This document shows positions 43,768 through 56,400 of a stretch of 64,000 bases of DNA, piece after piece. Source of the stretch: Diplosphaera chodatii (taxonomy: Eukaryota > Chlorophyta > Trebouxiophyceae > Prasiolales > Stichococcaceae); assembly GCA_032358165.1 (NCBI GenBank), contig JAALGY010000031.1, positions 1,612,001 through 1,676,000 of the forward strand, written 5' to 3'. The translations under genes were made by a program, and so were the position numbers. How positions within the stretch are numbered: the stretch's first letter is position 1; every line of letters begins with the position of its first letter. The notes under the pieces are model-generated. The model saw only the letters and a program-made list of their open reading frames with translations. It did no database searches and was not told the DNA's origin.

Positions 43768-46241
43768 TCAGTTGTCCTGTTGGACCCAGTCGATTGCCAG
43801 CTTGCAAATGCCCGTCATGCTCTCTGTGGGACCGTGGACATCGATGTCCAGGCTCAGCTCCTTCCCCAGCTTCCGCATCATATCCAGGCCGGCTTGCCAC
43901 TGCAGAGATGAACCAACGCATGAACAGCTGGCTCAAGCATCCTGAAGGCTGCAAGGATGTTCAGACTGCAAGCGATCTTGCTGAACAGCTCTCTTTTCTG
44001 GTCATCTATACCTCCAGACCCTGAAGGCGGCAAATCTTGAATGCCTGAACAGATCTACAAAACTACACCTGTGGGCCGCCTCGCCGGACGAAGATTTTGA
44101 GTTTGGCCGCCTTGATGTCCTCCACCTGCTCGCGCATAGCCTTCACGATGCCTGCAGGAGCACAACACTGCCAACTTGCCTTGTTGGTATCGAAGTGCTC
44201 CCCAGCTGCTTGGTTGCAGAAGCCCAGGACAACCATGCGCTGTCAGAAGGCGTGCCCGTGAAGGTGCTGGCCACTGAGGTGAAGTTGGCAATGCCACCGC
44301 CGACCACCAGCGCTCGTCGTCTGCCGTCAGGGTTTGCAGTCGCACTGCAGGTGAGAAGTGACCGGTGTTCCGGGCAGCGAGTTGTCACAAAGCCAGGCAG
44401 CATGCACGCAGCCTCGATCGAGTTGCCGGTCGCCAGGCAGCCCGCTGCTGTCGACGCACCAGTTGAGCAGCGTCTTTGCAAAGACATAGGTCTCGGCAGT
44501 TGAGGGGGCTCCACTGTACTCAGCGTAGTTGCCCAGTTCCTGTGACAAGTTGAAGGCTGCTGACCTGAGCCTGATCACCACGCAGGGTGTGGTGTGCGAA
44601 AAAACTATGCCATATGGCACTTGAATGTGCTACAGAGACCACACAAACATAGGTCACCTGCGCATAGCCAAGGTCACCGACGGTGTCCGTATAGATAACA
44701 GAAGCACCACCACCAGCGACCATCGTCCAAACCCGGCCCTTAGGGTTCAGGATCGTCAGCTTCAGTGATGCACCTGCAGCAGCAGCTTGATGATATGGAG
44801 GTTGTGCTGACCAGGGAGAGGCACTGATGGAACAGCTTTGCACACAAGGCTGGCTTGGCAAAAGCCGCAGACCTGTCTTTTCGTCCGCAGCGTGGATCGT
44901 CTCCTCAGCAGCAGACATAGTGCGGCCAAAAGGCTGCGGCCACTCCATGGCACCCCACTTCTTGCCACTCTTGAATGCTGCTGTGTCATCCAGCTCACCC
45001 CTGCAAAATCAAAGTGGCAGTTGGTCGGCTGAGATTGACGAGTAGAGACGGCGCAGGGTTGGATCTTCGGCAACACTGTTGTCAGGGCAAGCCCACCGCA
45101 TGTCCAAGGGGAAGGGCGCGCCGCTGGCGTCCAGCGTGAAAGGGTTCATCTCCATGAGGGTGAAGTCGCAGTCTGTGAACACCTGCGTAAGGAAGCTTGC
45201 CCAAGTCAGCCGGCGCAGCATGGTGAACGTGCGAGAGTCCTCTTGTAGTGGTGCAAGCAGACCAAATTTGACCAACTCCAGGTGAGTTGAAACCGGCGTG
45301 AGCAGGGTTGCGCATATCTCAGCAAAAGCCCACCGCATAGGCGGCCTGTATGAACTTCTCGATTGCAGGGCGCAGCTCCAGGGGAAGGCTGCCCAGCAGC
45401 GGCGCCAGCGCGGCGCTGTCAGCCTCGCCCAGCGTTGGGATGGTGATGTCCTTCACCCGGTCCCAGTTGTCCTCGATCTCAATGCCGCCGGCGTCACTGC
45501 ACAACCGCGACTTGTAGCATATCCACTGCTGGACATCAGAACCATTGTTGCCATCCAATCACAGGCGCCACGAAGGCTCTTCAGTATCACCTAAAGCTGA
45601 TGGTGTCGCCCAGCCGCTCCGACCGGATGCACATGTAGAACTCGTGCTTGTGCGGCACGAAGGGCTCCACAATGAATGTGCTGACACCGCCAGTGCACCC
45701 ATCCACCGTCACCTGAGCACTCTCTATAAAGTCAGTTCAGGCACAGTCAGCACAGGCGCCTGCATGACGAATCAGCGTGTGTGAACACGCCCGACAGCTG
45801 GCATGTGCTGTGCCCCGCCACCTGCTTATTCATGCGTTCATGGATGAAGGTCTCTGCTGCGCTGATGTCCACGTTCAGCGCCAGCAGGTCGTTCTTGCCG
45901 CGCTTGCCAAACAGCATGTCCGGCTTGACCACCAGCTGCGTGGTCTTGAGCCATGGCTTCTCACTCACCAGCTCCGCAAAGTCTGTGGCCTGATCCACCT
46001 GCGGAAGCCAAGATGCCGACTTGCACCGTAGGTGAACAGCTGTGCTGCTGGTGGCACGCACCCGGAATGACTGCATGTTCCGTGGAGCATGTCGACACCT
46101 GGTGCTTGTGATGCAATGGCCACTCTGGGCAAGTGTGCTTGCCTGCGCTGCTTTGAGCGGTAGGTCAAGTCCTTGCAGCCGCTGGATGTGCTCCTTCAGC
46201 AGTCGCTTCGAGTCGTACTCCCTGATCTTCTTGCGAGCCAT
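43768..46241 (-). CDS. ACLA: ATP-citrate lyase subunit A (ACLA)
   Basis: This is the plant-type A subunit, the N-terminal half of ATP-citrate lyase, which with subunit B turns cytosolic citrate, CoA and ATP into acetyl-CoA and oxaloacetate. It starts [20 protein letters not shown] (46241), nearly identical to plant [24 protein letters not shown] (about 45935), [18 protein letters not shown] (about 45490), [20 protein letters not shown] (about 45150, ATP-grasp metal-binding region) and [20 protein letters not shown] (about 44750) follow. So do [59 protein letters not shown] (about 44130) and [20 protein letters not shown] (about 43850). TGA is at 43768. Length and order are complete for the family, and no plastid leader is present. 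The B-subunit gene is not in this window. Confidence 0.95.
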
Positions 46242-46884
46242 GTTACATCAAAGGCTGGGTGTACGGAGATTGAACAGTCCGGGAGGCTGCTCTTGTGCCG
46301 CTCCAGTGTCCCGCAGAAGGCAGAGAGGCACACTGAGCAGTGTTCCCGACGGTGTACCTTTGAGCTCAGCGTTGCAGAGCCAGCCAAATGTAGTCAGATG
46401 TGCAAGTCAGTCGGCATGATCTGCCTGGAGTTGCTATCAATCACTATGGACACGGGACCGACACAAAGCAAGAAGGTTGTTGCCGGTGCGGCAGCGATCG
46501 GTGCCCGGGCGGACGTGGTTCGATGATCCCCGTCGAATCACGGCTTGTAAGAGTGGGACCAGCACCTGAGGACGGAGCTGCCGGCTGTGCACCAGCAATC
46601 CCACACCTGTGCACAATACCCCTGTTCTTACTCAATTTCCTTATACCTACCACACCAGGAATGTTCTAGCCAACCCTATTATAAATGCCTCCTAAATTGA
46701 TCAAAATGACAGCGAGGCATTTCTGTTGCATTATCGCCTCTGCAGATCAAGGCCACTAGTCTCTTCCAGATCGACGGCGCCCTGTCCTTTGAGAATTGTA
46801 CACATCAGCTGCGCACTGTGTTGTCAGCGCAGCACTGCACGGCGTGTTACACAGTCGGCGCAGCGGGCGGAAAGCGGCGCAGTC
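46242..46884. promoter_or_regulatory. Divergent promoter region, ACLA (-) / RETICULATA-related (+)
   Basis: A head-to-head spacer of 643 bases. An AT-rich patch at 46660-46710 includes the TATAAA listed separately. Confidence 0.45.
46680..46685 (+). promoter_or_regulatory. Candidate TATA box for the RETICULATA-related gene
   Basis: TATAAA lies in the context CCTATTATAAATGCC, about 200 bases before the ATG at 46885, in the most AT-rich part of this divergent promoter. Sequence and position only. Confidence 0.4.
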
Positions 46885-49200
46885 ATGCAGGCGCCCAGGT
46901 GTCTCGCGCCCTCTGCCACCGCCCTGCACCAGGCGCCGCTTGCGGCTCCCGCACGGTGCCTGGCTCCCACACGGCACAGCAGGCCGGCATGGCCGCAGCT
47001 CAGGCAGCGGGCGGCGCCCTCATGGGCGCGGCTGGCGGTGTCGCCCGTCTGCACAGCTTCAGAGCAGGCTCAGCGGCCCGGCACCTCGCCCCAGGTTGGT
47101 CTGCTGAGGGCCTCTGTGTCTGCCGAGCTTCAATCTATGTGGCTGTCAAGGCGGCAGCATTGGCTACGCCAGCCCGGGGCCGTGGCTTGGGAAGAGCGAT
47201 GTGTGGTAGCTTGCCGTGCTGTCCCTGTGGAACCATTGCTCGATCACCCGAATGCGCCATCTCGCCGGCTTGCAGCTGTCGTCGTCACGTAGACACTTTA
47301 TGCTTGCATGCACGCCGCCGCAGGCTATGCAACGCGTTACACGCAAGTCCACGGTTGGCCTCCAGTTGTGCACCCAACATGTTGTTCTGTGCACCTGCGC
47401 AGTGCCTCCAGAGCTTGAAGGCGCCCGTCACGGGTATGGCTAAGAACCTGGGCTCGCGTGGCGGCGGCGCGACTTTGCAGAGGAGCAAACTGGATCTCCG
47501 TCAGAAGCAGCAGACTTGGGAGCCCAAGCTGGACTCCGGCAATGGCGGTGGCGGCATTGGCAAAGGCATCTTCAACGGAGGTGCGTCTTGGCATCGTGTG
47601 CCAGATGCTTTCCTTTGTATGCCGCCGAACCGTGTGCTGTTAGCCCGTCTGCTTGGCTGAGGTTGAGGTTCCGCTCCACAGGCGGCGGCGGCGATGACGG
47701 TGGTGATGACGACGACTATTTCAACGAGGGAGAAGACGGCGATGACAACGGCGGCGATGGCTTCTTCAAGAAAGTTTTCATCGGGGTGAGTTTTGCCTCG
47801 GGCAGCAATGGCACTACCAGGTTATGTTTGCCTTTCCACTACAGGATTTTCATCCCATAGACCGCAAGTGCCAGAACTCATGTCCTGGTGCTGTGCCATC
47901 GGCAGGAGAACTACGCAAAGGAGGCCATTTTCGCAGTGCTGTCAGAGTGGTTCCGCACGCCCGAAACGCTGCCGCTGATCCTGCGGCAAGCGGTGCAGAT
48001 GGGCCTGTTCTCATCCCAGCAGCTCGTGCGCTTCCTCGCCCTGGACAACCGCCCCACCGTCACCCGCGCGGTCCAGCGCAGCCTGCCAACCTCGGTGAGC
48101 CGGCTCGCCAGAGCTTTCTTGCCCGTATCGTCAGGAGCGAAGTTCATACCTGCATGAGTCTGCAAGGTGCTGTTGTTGATGCAGCCTGGCACCGTGCTGG
48201 ACTGACACGAATGCACCGCACATGCAGGTGTCCAGGGGCTTGGTGGGCCGCATGATGGCAGACCCAGCCTTCGTGCAGAAGCTGCTCATGGAGAGCATCA
48301 TCTGCACCGGCAGCAGCCTGCTGTGGGAGGCGCAGCAGCGCGGCGAGCGCTTCAGCAACGAGCTGGACCTGGTCGCCATCAACACCCTCAGCCTGCTGGC
48401 CGCCAATGTCGCGCTCGTCTGGAGCGTGGCCGCCCAGGACCGCACCCCACTGCCAGCAACGCTGATGGATGTGTGCTGCTATAGGCTGTTGTGTACAGGT
48501 CCACGTGGCCACACTGGCTTACAGTGTGCTGCTGTATTGGTGCAGGAGCGTGGCGCCCTCGCGGTCGTTCGGCAGCCCGCAGAAGATGCCGTGGCAGCGC
48601 ATGCTGGCCAAGCTGCCCAACCACGCGTTCGACTCCTCAGGCCCGCAGCGCATGTACACCCATGGCACACGCGCAGCCAGCTACGTCGCCAAGATCGGCG
48701 AGCTCGCAGCGGTGGGCGCAATTGCCGGCGGCGTGATGTCGGCGCTGGGCAACGCCTCCACATCGCTGCGGCGGCGAGCAGACCCCAGCTACCAGCCGTC
48801 GGTGGCGGCCCCCGCCCTGGCGCGCAGCGCGGGCGGCCTCGCGCTCTTCATGGGCGTGTCCAGCAACACGCGCTACCAGCTGGTCGCCGGCATGGACACC
48901 TACCTGTTCGGCCACTCGAACTTCCTGTGGTCGTACCTGGCGCTGTCCGGCGTCATGCGGCTGGTCTCCAACGCCGTCAGCAGCGACCTGCGGCTGCAGC
49001 TGCAGGGCTTGCCGCGCGGCGACCCCGCCCCCCTGCCGCAGCTGTCAGCGCCCCGCCAGCAGCAGATGCAGCGCGCGGTTGCAGCGGCAGCTGGCGGCAG
49101 CGGCGTGGCGGCAGCAGGCCCCGCGCGGCCGAAGACGAAGAAGCGGGTCACAAAGAAGAAGGTTGACCGCGGCTTCGCCATGTCAGCTGGCATGTCCTGA
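46885..49200 (+). CDS. RETICULATA-related plastid envelope protein (DUF3411 family)
   Basis: Exon 1 (46885-47094, MQAPRCLAPSATALHQAPLA) is a typical plastid transit peptide rich in Ala, Arg, Ser and Pro. Exons 2-3 (47412-47580, 47682-47785) give the Gly/Asp-rich acidic linker (GGGGDDGGDDDDYFNEGED) characteristic of the family. Exon 4 (47906-48094) gives ENYAKEAIFAVLSEWFRTPE and LRQAVQMGLFSSQQLVRFLA. Exon 5 gives GLVGRMMADPAFVQKLLMES and ELDLVAINTLSLLAANVALV. The last exon gives VAPSRSFGSPQKMPWQRML, AAVGAIAGGVMSALGNAST and FMGVSSNTRYQLVAGMDTYL, with several membrane helices. A basic tail (KTKKRVTKKKVDRG) ends at 49200. RETICULATA proteins sit in the plastid envelope and affect leaf-cell development and metabolism in plants. 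Their role in algae is unknown. The exon 5 donor around 48415-48430 is uncertain. Confidence 0.88.
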
Positions 49201-49544
49201 GCGTCTGCTGGGGTCCGGGCTGGGACTTGGGAGGGCGAGCTGTGTGCTTTGAGCACAGACACTGCTGCACAGCAGCAGTCTGTGGCACATCAATGCCAAA
49301 CTGCCTTGGCTGCATGCCGAGGGTCCAGGTGGTGGTAGTTGCTGCTGCCAATGATGGGTGATCTATGAATGCGTTCAGCTGTTTTCAGTCGGCTTGCTCG
49401 GACAGTGGGATTAATGCAGTGCGCGCCCCAACATGTTTGTGCAACGCGAAAATAGTCTCGAGTGCAGTCATCAACACAGCTTCCGCCTCAGTCTCCTCTG
49501 GCAAACCTCAACAGGCGCAGCATACACAAAACAGAAGCAACATG
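49201..49544. other. Convergent 3' region, RETICULATA-related (+) / tail-anchored protein (-)
   Basis: A tail-to-tail spacer of 344 bases with nothing recognisable. Confidence 0.45.
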
Positions 49545-50459
49545 TCATTCATTCAGCCTGATGGCGCCCAGCTTCCACACCACCCAGAATGTTGCAATCA
49601 TCAGGCTGATAGACAGCAGGAAGCTGAGAGCAATGGCCTGCAAAAGATGGAAGCAAATGACCAATGAGGCCCGAGTTGCAGGCATGAAGGACTGGATATG
49701 AGCAAGTGGATATAACTTCTATCGAAACATGCGCTTACCACTTGTGTCAGGGTGATGCTGCGCCACCAGGGCACGTCGCTGATGGGCGAGATCTCCATAT
49801 CTGGCGACAGCCCCGACGGCTCCTGGAACGGCTTCCTGGCGGAGGGGGCGCTGCGGAAGGGGCTCTGGCCGCTGAGCGGCGACTCAATTGCGCCGCCGCC
49901 AAAGGGAGTCGGCTTGGCCAGCTGCGACTTGCCCGGCAGCGGGAACGGCTCTGCACAATCAGCAAACACCGCTGCAGTAACGGCGCTGGACAAAAGCAAA
50001 GATGCCCGCTGGATCACCGGCGCCCCATCGACGCACCGCTCAATGGGGCGCCTCGGGTCTTCTCCACCGGCTGCTGCGAGCCGTTCTCGCTGGATGTGCG
50101 CGCCTCGTCATCCGTCACGACGCCGTCCGTATCAAAGGCGGCGGGTTTGTCCAGGTCTGGCACGCTGCTCCGGTCGCGATTCAGTAGCCGCTTCACCTGT
50201 GCCGCGCCCTCATTGAACTTGCGCTCTGCAGATAAGCAAAAAAACGTTGCACCTCCTCCTACATACGCATACTTCTGCGTGCAACACAGCAGCTCGTCCA
50301 GCAAAGATGCTTGATGAGTGCACGAGCGCGGCCTGCACCTGCGTGTGCGATATGTCTATGACGGTGAGCCCTGCCCGCCGGTTGTCTGCCAAAACTATGA
50401 CACTGATGTATCTGCTCAGCTGTCCGATGCACGACCTGCGTCTGTGTCAGGCTCTGCAT
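49545..50459 (-). CDS. Small tail-anchored protein, 204 residues (unrecognised)
   Basis: I do not recognise the family. Four exons (50459-50339, 50225-50037, 49950-49739, 49637-49545) join exactly in phase. The N-terminus is basic and His-rich (MQSLTQTQVVHRTAEQ, RAHRHRHIAHA). A charged segment follows (ERKFNEGAAQVKRLLNRDRS, SVPDLDKPAAFDTDG), then a Ser/Pro/Gly-rich disordered stretch with repeated SP sites (GGAIESPLSGQSPFRSAPS). It ends with SPISDVPWWRSITLTQ and a single hydrophobic helix, AIALSFLLSISLMIATFWVV, followed by only about 10 residues. That layout is a tail anchor with the bulk of the protein in the cytosol or nucleoplasm. A TATA-like TATATAAAAG lies about 100 bases before the ATG. 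The ATG at 50459 was chosen because it fits both the TATA position and the phase of the first intron. Confidence 0.62.
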
Positions 50460-51021
50460 GGTGATGCACAAGCAAAGCCCACAGCTATGATGCAGCTGCA
50501 CAAGCGTATCACTGCAAAGTGACAAGCGAGGTGCTGAAGATTGTGGATTGTACGCAGCAGCTTTTATATATCAATGTCAATTGATGCAGGGCAGAACGTG
50601 AAGTGACGATGGGTTTGCCCCAGATGTCGTGCTGTGAGCCCGACCTCATCAGCTTCCACTGCTGCTGGTGCCGAGACTCTGGAAACCCTCTACTGATGCA
50701 TGATATATACTTCAAGATACGCGGCCTTGGACGGTAGCAGAGTAAAACACTAACTCACGCCTGTGTGTCGATGCACCCCACATAAAACAGCACAGCTCTG
50801 AGCATGCTGCAAGCGGCATCTGGGCACACCCACATTGCACATGGACCTGCGGAGATTGATGCACAGCATTGTGAGATCCTGACATTTGGTGCTGATCGCT
50901 TTAGCAATGGCATGACCTAGACGTGAGTCATGAGTGCGTATGTGCGCAACACGTACCTGACACACGTCATGGACACGTCCGCTGCATGCTCTCGACTTGC
51001 ACAGCCGTCCTGCCTCTTGCA
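50460..51021. other. Spacer between RPC6 (-) and the tail-anchored protein gene (-)
   Basis: The second same-strand neighbour pair. These 562 bases should hold the RPC6 3' UTR (upper end) and the promoter and 5' UTR of the tail-anchored gene (lower end, with the TATA-like element at 50561). No coding segment is convincing. Confidence 0.45.
50561..50570 (-). promoter_or_regulatory. TATA box of the tail-anchored protein gene
   Basis: On the minus strand this reads TATATAAAAG, a near-ideal TATA box, about 100 bases before the chosen ATG at 50459. It is the strongest TATA match seen in the window. Confidence 0.55.
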
Positions 51022-52909
51022 TCAGTACAGCCAGCTCTGGTAGTACACACATGTTGCCGGCGAAATGGGGCCATCTGGCGTGCAGTCCCCCGCCACCTGC
51101 ACGACAAGGTGCGGTCGGCCGTTGGGCCATCCTGCCTGGTCCCCTCATGGTGTATGTAGTGCATTGACCGCTTGACAGGCAGGCATACCGGGCACACGCC
51201 GCATGGCATGGATGTTAGGGATGTGGACTCCATTGGCACCATCTTCGGCAGGCTGAAGCGATCGTGGGGCATGCCAGGGAGGCGCTCCACCTTGTCACAC
51301 ATACAGTGCATGGTCAGTGGCAGTTGCCTTGACCATGCAAGCCCCACTGACGGTGCCCGGTGTAACGTGTGGCACACCCCCAATGTTTCTAGTCAATGTC
51401 ATCGGCAAACATCTTCCATCTGCGCAGCTCTTCACAACCACAGGAGACACACCACGCTGTGTGATGAATTATGTTGCCTACCTTTCCATCGAGGCAAAGC
51501 GTGTCCAGGATCATGCCGTAGTCCTCGTCCCGCAGCTTGGTTTCTGAGGTGATGACATTCTGCGCTGACCACGGAGCGAGTCAGCCCCAGCATAAACCAT
51601 GCAGCCGTCGTGAGGATGCCATGCACAGTTGCCATATTTGAACCCACCAGCATCCCCCAGTCACAAACTGTTGTGTGTTCCATGCACTCGCACCATACTG
51701 CGAACTGCTGTGGCGAGATCCGGGAGCGTGCACTCGTCGTGCTTCCTGATGTACCCCAAGCACACCTTGCGCAGCGTGTTCACAAACTCGTCGTCCAGCA
51801 TGTGGTCTGTGTACCTGCGAGTACAGACCCACATTGCTGTGATGACAAGGTGATGACGGCCAACTGCCTGCAGACGGTGGGGCCAGCACAATATACTGGA
51901 CTGCAATGGAGAGATGCTGTGAGCGGCGCACCAGGCACCGCCAGTGATCTCGCGAGCGGGCTCCACACCGAAGGCCATGTAGACCTTGCGGTTGGCTGAC
52001 GCCACAGACTTCACAGCCTGCCATTGGGATGACGCCACTGATACTCATCCTACTGATGTCCTTGCCCCCCATACCATACCAGCCGCATATTGAGACGCCC
52101 CCAGAAGCATACTTAGTTGCACCTTGATCAGCTTGCGCGACTCCAGCTGCTTGATGATCTTTGTAATTTGTGGCTGCTGCAAGTTGGTGCGTGTCTTCAT
52201 GTCCTTTGTCCACAGGCCTGCATTGCTCAAGTTTTGATCACGATCTACCAATTTGAGATAAGCATGGAGTGACCTTTTCGCTTGAAGATAGCGAGCGTAC
52301 ACATGTACGCTCACACGTGTACTGTAAAACACACACCCATGTTGCCGGACTTCTCGATGTGCTGGAACACCATAAGTTCTTCCGCCGAAAGGCCCTTCTT
52401 CCTGAGCCACATGGCAGCGGGTTGTTTAGGCGGTGGCAGGGGATATGACTGAAGCTGCGTTGTCAGGGGTGCTAGTCCATAAGCAAGCATACCACGACGG
52501 ACGAAATGTTGCTCTCACTTTGTTGCTTCAACAACGGACACGGCTCGGAACACCACAACGCCAGAATTGTCGCTCAACATCTCCAGCCTGTGCTGCCGCG
52601 TAAGCGAGTTGATGGACGCCGAGATCTCCGTCAACGGCAGATCCGGCTCCGCCTCCTGAATGGTCTTCTGGGTGATGCCCTGCATGGATGCGGCTCACTC
52701 TAGAGCGCATGGCCTGCCTGGTCCTTATCTGCCAATACATGCAGTCCAAACAAGAGCGGCGACGTCGACAATGCTGCTGTAGCAGTGGCCACTATGCTCG
52801 ACAGCAAGGAAACACGGAATCTCACATTGGGTGACTCCTCGCACAGCTTCAGGATGGTGTCCTCCACTTCAGATGCGCGGCTCTTGGCAGCCGCCGTGCC
52901 GCGCAACAT
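51022..52909 (-). CDS. RPC6: DNA-directed RNA polymerase III subunit RPC6 (RPC39/POLR3F)
   Basis: A subunit of the Pol III initiation subcomplex (with RPC3 and RPC7), made of winged helices. Exon 1 starts MLRGTAAAKSRASEVEDTIL (52909). The next gives GITQKTIQEAEPDLPLTEIS and ASINSLTRQHRLEMLSDNSG (52680-52560), then RKKGLSAEELMVFQHIEKSG (about 52410) and GLWTKDMKTRTNLQQPQITK IIKQLES (52225-52140), the most conserved winged helix. AVKSVASANRKVYMAFGVEP and REITGGAW (52020-51945), YTDHMLDDEFVNTLRKVCLG (51815-51760) and a C-terminal MPCGVCP joined to VAGDCTPDGPISPATCVYYQ SWLY follow (TGA at 51022). The four C-terminal Cys match the Fe-S cluster ligands of this subunit. An in-frame ATG at 53107 would add a non-conserved leader, so 52909 is preferred. 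Confidence 0.9.
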
Positions 52910-53494
52910 GCCGCCTGTCGCTGCTACCTTTGGCGTGTGCTTATGTGCCAGACAGGCGTCTCCACAGTTCGTTGACCTAGACACCTCAGCATTGGTGACT
53001 GCATGCACTATGAGGGGTGCCTTCTGCGCTTCTGCGGCAGCGGCATGTCCTTGAAGCTGCAACGCTAATGATGAGTCTGCTTGTGATACTTTGACACAAC
53101 TTCGCACGCGCAGAGATCGGCACTCAGTCGTATATCATAGGTGTTGCACACGTTTTGCAAGCGCACTTGTGACTTTCCCAATGCATCTGGGACAGTACCT
53201 GCCAGCAGGGTGGCTGCAAATTGCATGCTCCAGCGGCACCCTGCAGCCTGCACGTTGCGACAAGAAGACATAGTGGCTGCAAGTGCACGTACCGTATCTG
53301 CATCCGTCAGCCTTACTGAAGTGCGCCCACACAGTGAAACGCATATAGGCTGTTGAGTTTCCTGTGCATGTTGTGGAAAGGTGCATGCACATCGTCACGC
53401 AGTGAGGGTTATCGCACTTCCCGCTAGGCTTGCCATTGCATAGTCAGTACATCTCTATGAGCGTTTTGCGCGGTTGCGCGCGAGAGTTGATGGC
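52910..53494. promoter_or_regulatory. Divergent promoter region, RPC6 (-) / Has1 helicase (+)
   Basis: A head-to-head spacer of 585 bases between two genes that both serve ribosome supply (Pol III transcripts and rRNA processing). Part may encode an alternative RPC6 leader (53107-52910). No TATA box was recognised. Confidence 0.4.
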
Positions 53495-56400
53495 ATGAGC
53501 AACATGAATGGAACCACAGCCGGCGCAGGGCAGCATGCGCGGCAGCGCAAGCGGAAGCGAAGCAAGCCAGCTGCAGGTGGGTTCATGGACATGTTGAAGT
53601 TGCGATGAGGAGCAAGTTCCCAACGATCTGCCTGTCATCAACCGTGCTGCCGCCTGCTCTGCAGATGACACCCCAGCGGCGGCGGCTGAGCAGCCCCAGA
53701 CAGATGCGCAGCAGGTCAAAGCGGACAAGCGCGCCGCCAAGGCGCTGCGTAAACAGCAGTGGGAGGCGCAGCAGGCGTCGCTCGCGCACGAGGGTCCAAA
53801 TCTCGACAGCATGGCAGAAGAGCCCATTGGCGAAGCACCAACCAATGGTGCAGCCGAGGCACGGCCAGACAGTGCCCCGAAGAACAAGAAGAAGCGCCAA
53901 GCAGCTGATGTGGTGAGCCAAGGGTGTCAGGACCGCGGGATTGGCCGTAGCTGTTTGCTGCACATGCGGCAAGATCCAAGGTCGGCGGGCCATGCAGAGT
54001 GCCATGGGATGCAGACGGCGGCAGGTGCTGCGGTGGAGCGGCAGGATGCGCAGGTCACCGGCATCATGAGCAACCTGGACTTCGCTTCGTTGGAGGTGGC
54101 AGAGCAGACGCAACGGGCGATAGCTGAGATGGGGCACACGCGGCTCACAGAGGTGCATCCCTGCTGTAGATCTGCAAAAGGCATGGTGATGCTGCAGAGC
54201 AGACCGGCCAAAACTCTGTCCGCGTCGCCAAAGCCATGGGTGGACCACCATAAAGCAAGTCAGTTGGCTGTATCCAGATGATGTGCACGGAGGTTTCGTT
54301 ATGTATGCGCCGCAGGTGCAGGCGCGCACCATACCGCCATTGCTGCTGGGTCGCGACGTGCTGGGTGCTGCCAAGACTGGCTCTGGGAAGACCCTGGTGA
54401 GTTGGCTGTGATCTGAGGTTTTCCCAGGATCCGTCGACTTCAACTCGTCGAATTGAAGTCGTCAGGCATGGTCTGCATGTGCCTCCCGTCTGATTTTGCA
54501 ACACCACAACTCCTCATGCTCAATCACTTCCCATGATGACGCCACAGTGTGTGGGTGCGCAGGCCTTCCTCATACCCAGCATTGAGCTGCTGCACCGCAC
54601 GCAGTTCAAACCCCGCAACGGCACAGGGGTGATCGTCATCTCGCCCACACGCGAGCTGTCCATGCAGATCTATGGCGTCGTGCGGGAACTCATGAAGTAC
54701 CACAGCCAGACGCACGGTATTGGAATAGTTTTGCTGTGTGTTCCGTGAACAGCTTTGCCATGTTTTCAGCTGTGTTTCAAGGTCGCTCGTTTCCTGATGC
54801 TGGCCGGATCTGCAAGTCGGCGAGGTGACCCTGAGCAATTCACCTACTATTTGCACAGGCCTAGTGATGGGTGGCGCGAACAGGCGTACAGAGGCAGAAC
54901 GGCTGCTCAAGGGCATCAACCTGCTGGTTGCCACGCCCGGCCGGCTGCTGGACCACCTGCAGAACACCAAGGTCAGGCTGGCGCGCCATGGGGCAGCGGC
55001 ACCGCATGCCTGTTCGCCTGTCAGCAGTCCTGTAGGTAGGACTGTGCCAACTCATGCAGCGTGACCCCCCGGGTGAGACCGCTCAACGGGCTGTGCCTCT
55101 TGCTGGCTGCAGGGCTTCATGTACAGCAACCTGGCGTGCCTGGTGATTGACGAGGCGGACCGCATCCTCGAAATCGGCTTTGAGGAGGAGATGCGGAACA
55201 TCGTGAAGCTGCTGCCACGGGAGCGCCAGACCATGCTGTTCTCTGCCACACAGACCACCAAGGTTAGAGCAGAGACGTCTCGGCAGGCCTGCCCTACGCT
55301 TCAAGTGATGCTCTTACGTGTGCGGCTCCGGCAAGTGGCTGCTGCTGTCCTGTATTCGCTCCTGTCAATCAGCCTGCTGCTGCATGCTCGGCTGCAAACG
55401 CACACTGCACAAAGGACATCTCTTGGCTTGATCGTTGGAGGTACACGCTGTCTGACTATGATTGATACGGACACAGTGGCGCCGCTGCAGGTCGAGGACC
55501 TGGCACGGTTGTCGTTCAAGCGGCAGCCGCTGTACGTGGGCATCGATGACAGCAAGGCGGCCAGCACGCGGGAGGGGCTGGAGCAGGGCTACTGCTGCGT
55601 GGCCTCCGACAAGCGGTTCCTGCTGCTGTTCACCTTCCTCAAGAAGAACGCCAACAAGAAGGTCAGCATGCCGTGCAGTTGGTAGATGACCCTGTCTCGA
55701 TGCACACAAAACAGTTCTGCAGTCCTTTGTGCGACTGTGTGGGATGATTTTGTACACCAGAGCAGGTGCCCGTGCCTGCGGTGAAGTTCAATGTGACAAG
55801 CTGTGGCTCGCAGGTGATGGTGTTCTTCTCCAGCTGCAACTCAGTGAAGTACCATGCAGAGCTGCTGAACTACGTGGACATCCCAGTGCGCGACATCCAC
55901 GGCAAGCAGAAGCAGGCCAAGCGCACGTCCACCTTCTTCGAGTTCTGCAGCGCTGACACCGGCACGCTGCTGTGCACAGACGTCGCTGCCCGTGGCCTCG
56001 ACATTCCAGGTCAGCTGCTGAACACGTTTGGTCAACATGTAGTTCGGTGCCTTGCCTGGACGCATTGCCGCTGGCAAACGGGGTCACTGGTGGTGAGCAT
56101 CGGCCCGTCAGCAGCAACATATGCTGGTGTAAATCGGGCCGGCAGCGCTCGCCAGTCCAGCCTCCGACCAGTGCCCCTTGTCACCCCGTGCAGCGGTGGA
56201 CTGGATTGTACAGTACGACCCGCCGGACGACCCGAAGGAGTACATCCACAGGGTGGGGCGCACCGCCCGCGGCCGCTCCGGCAAGGGCCGCGCCCTGCTG
56301 CTGCTGCTGCCCGAGGAGCTGGGCTTCCTGGCCTACCTGCAGGCACGCCGCGGCTGGCTCCTCACCGGCTGTCGGCCTGACCCCTGCCAACTGTTGGACA

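Noticed and set aside
53583..54443. Minus-strand open frame of 286 codons opposite the HAS1 helicase
   Set aside because: It overlaps unmistakable helicase exons on the plus strand and shows no motif.
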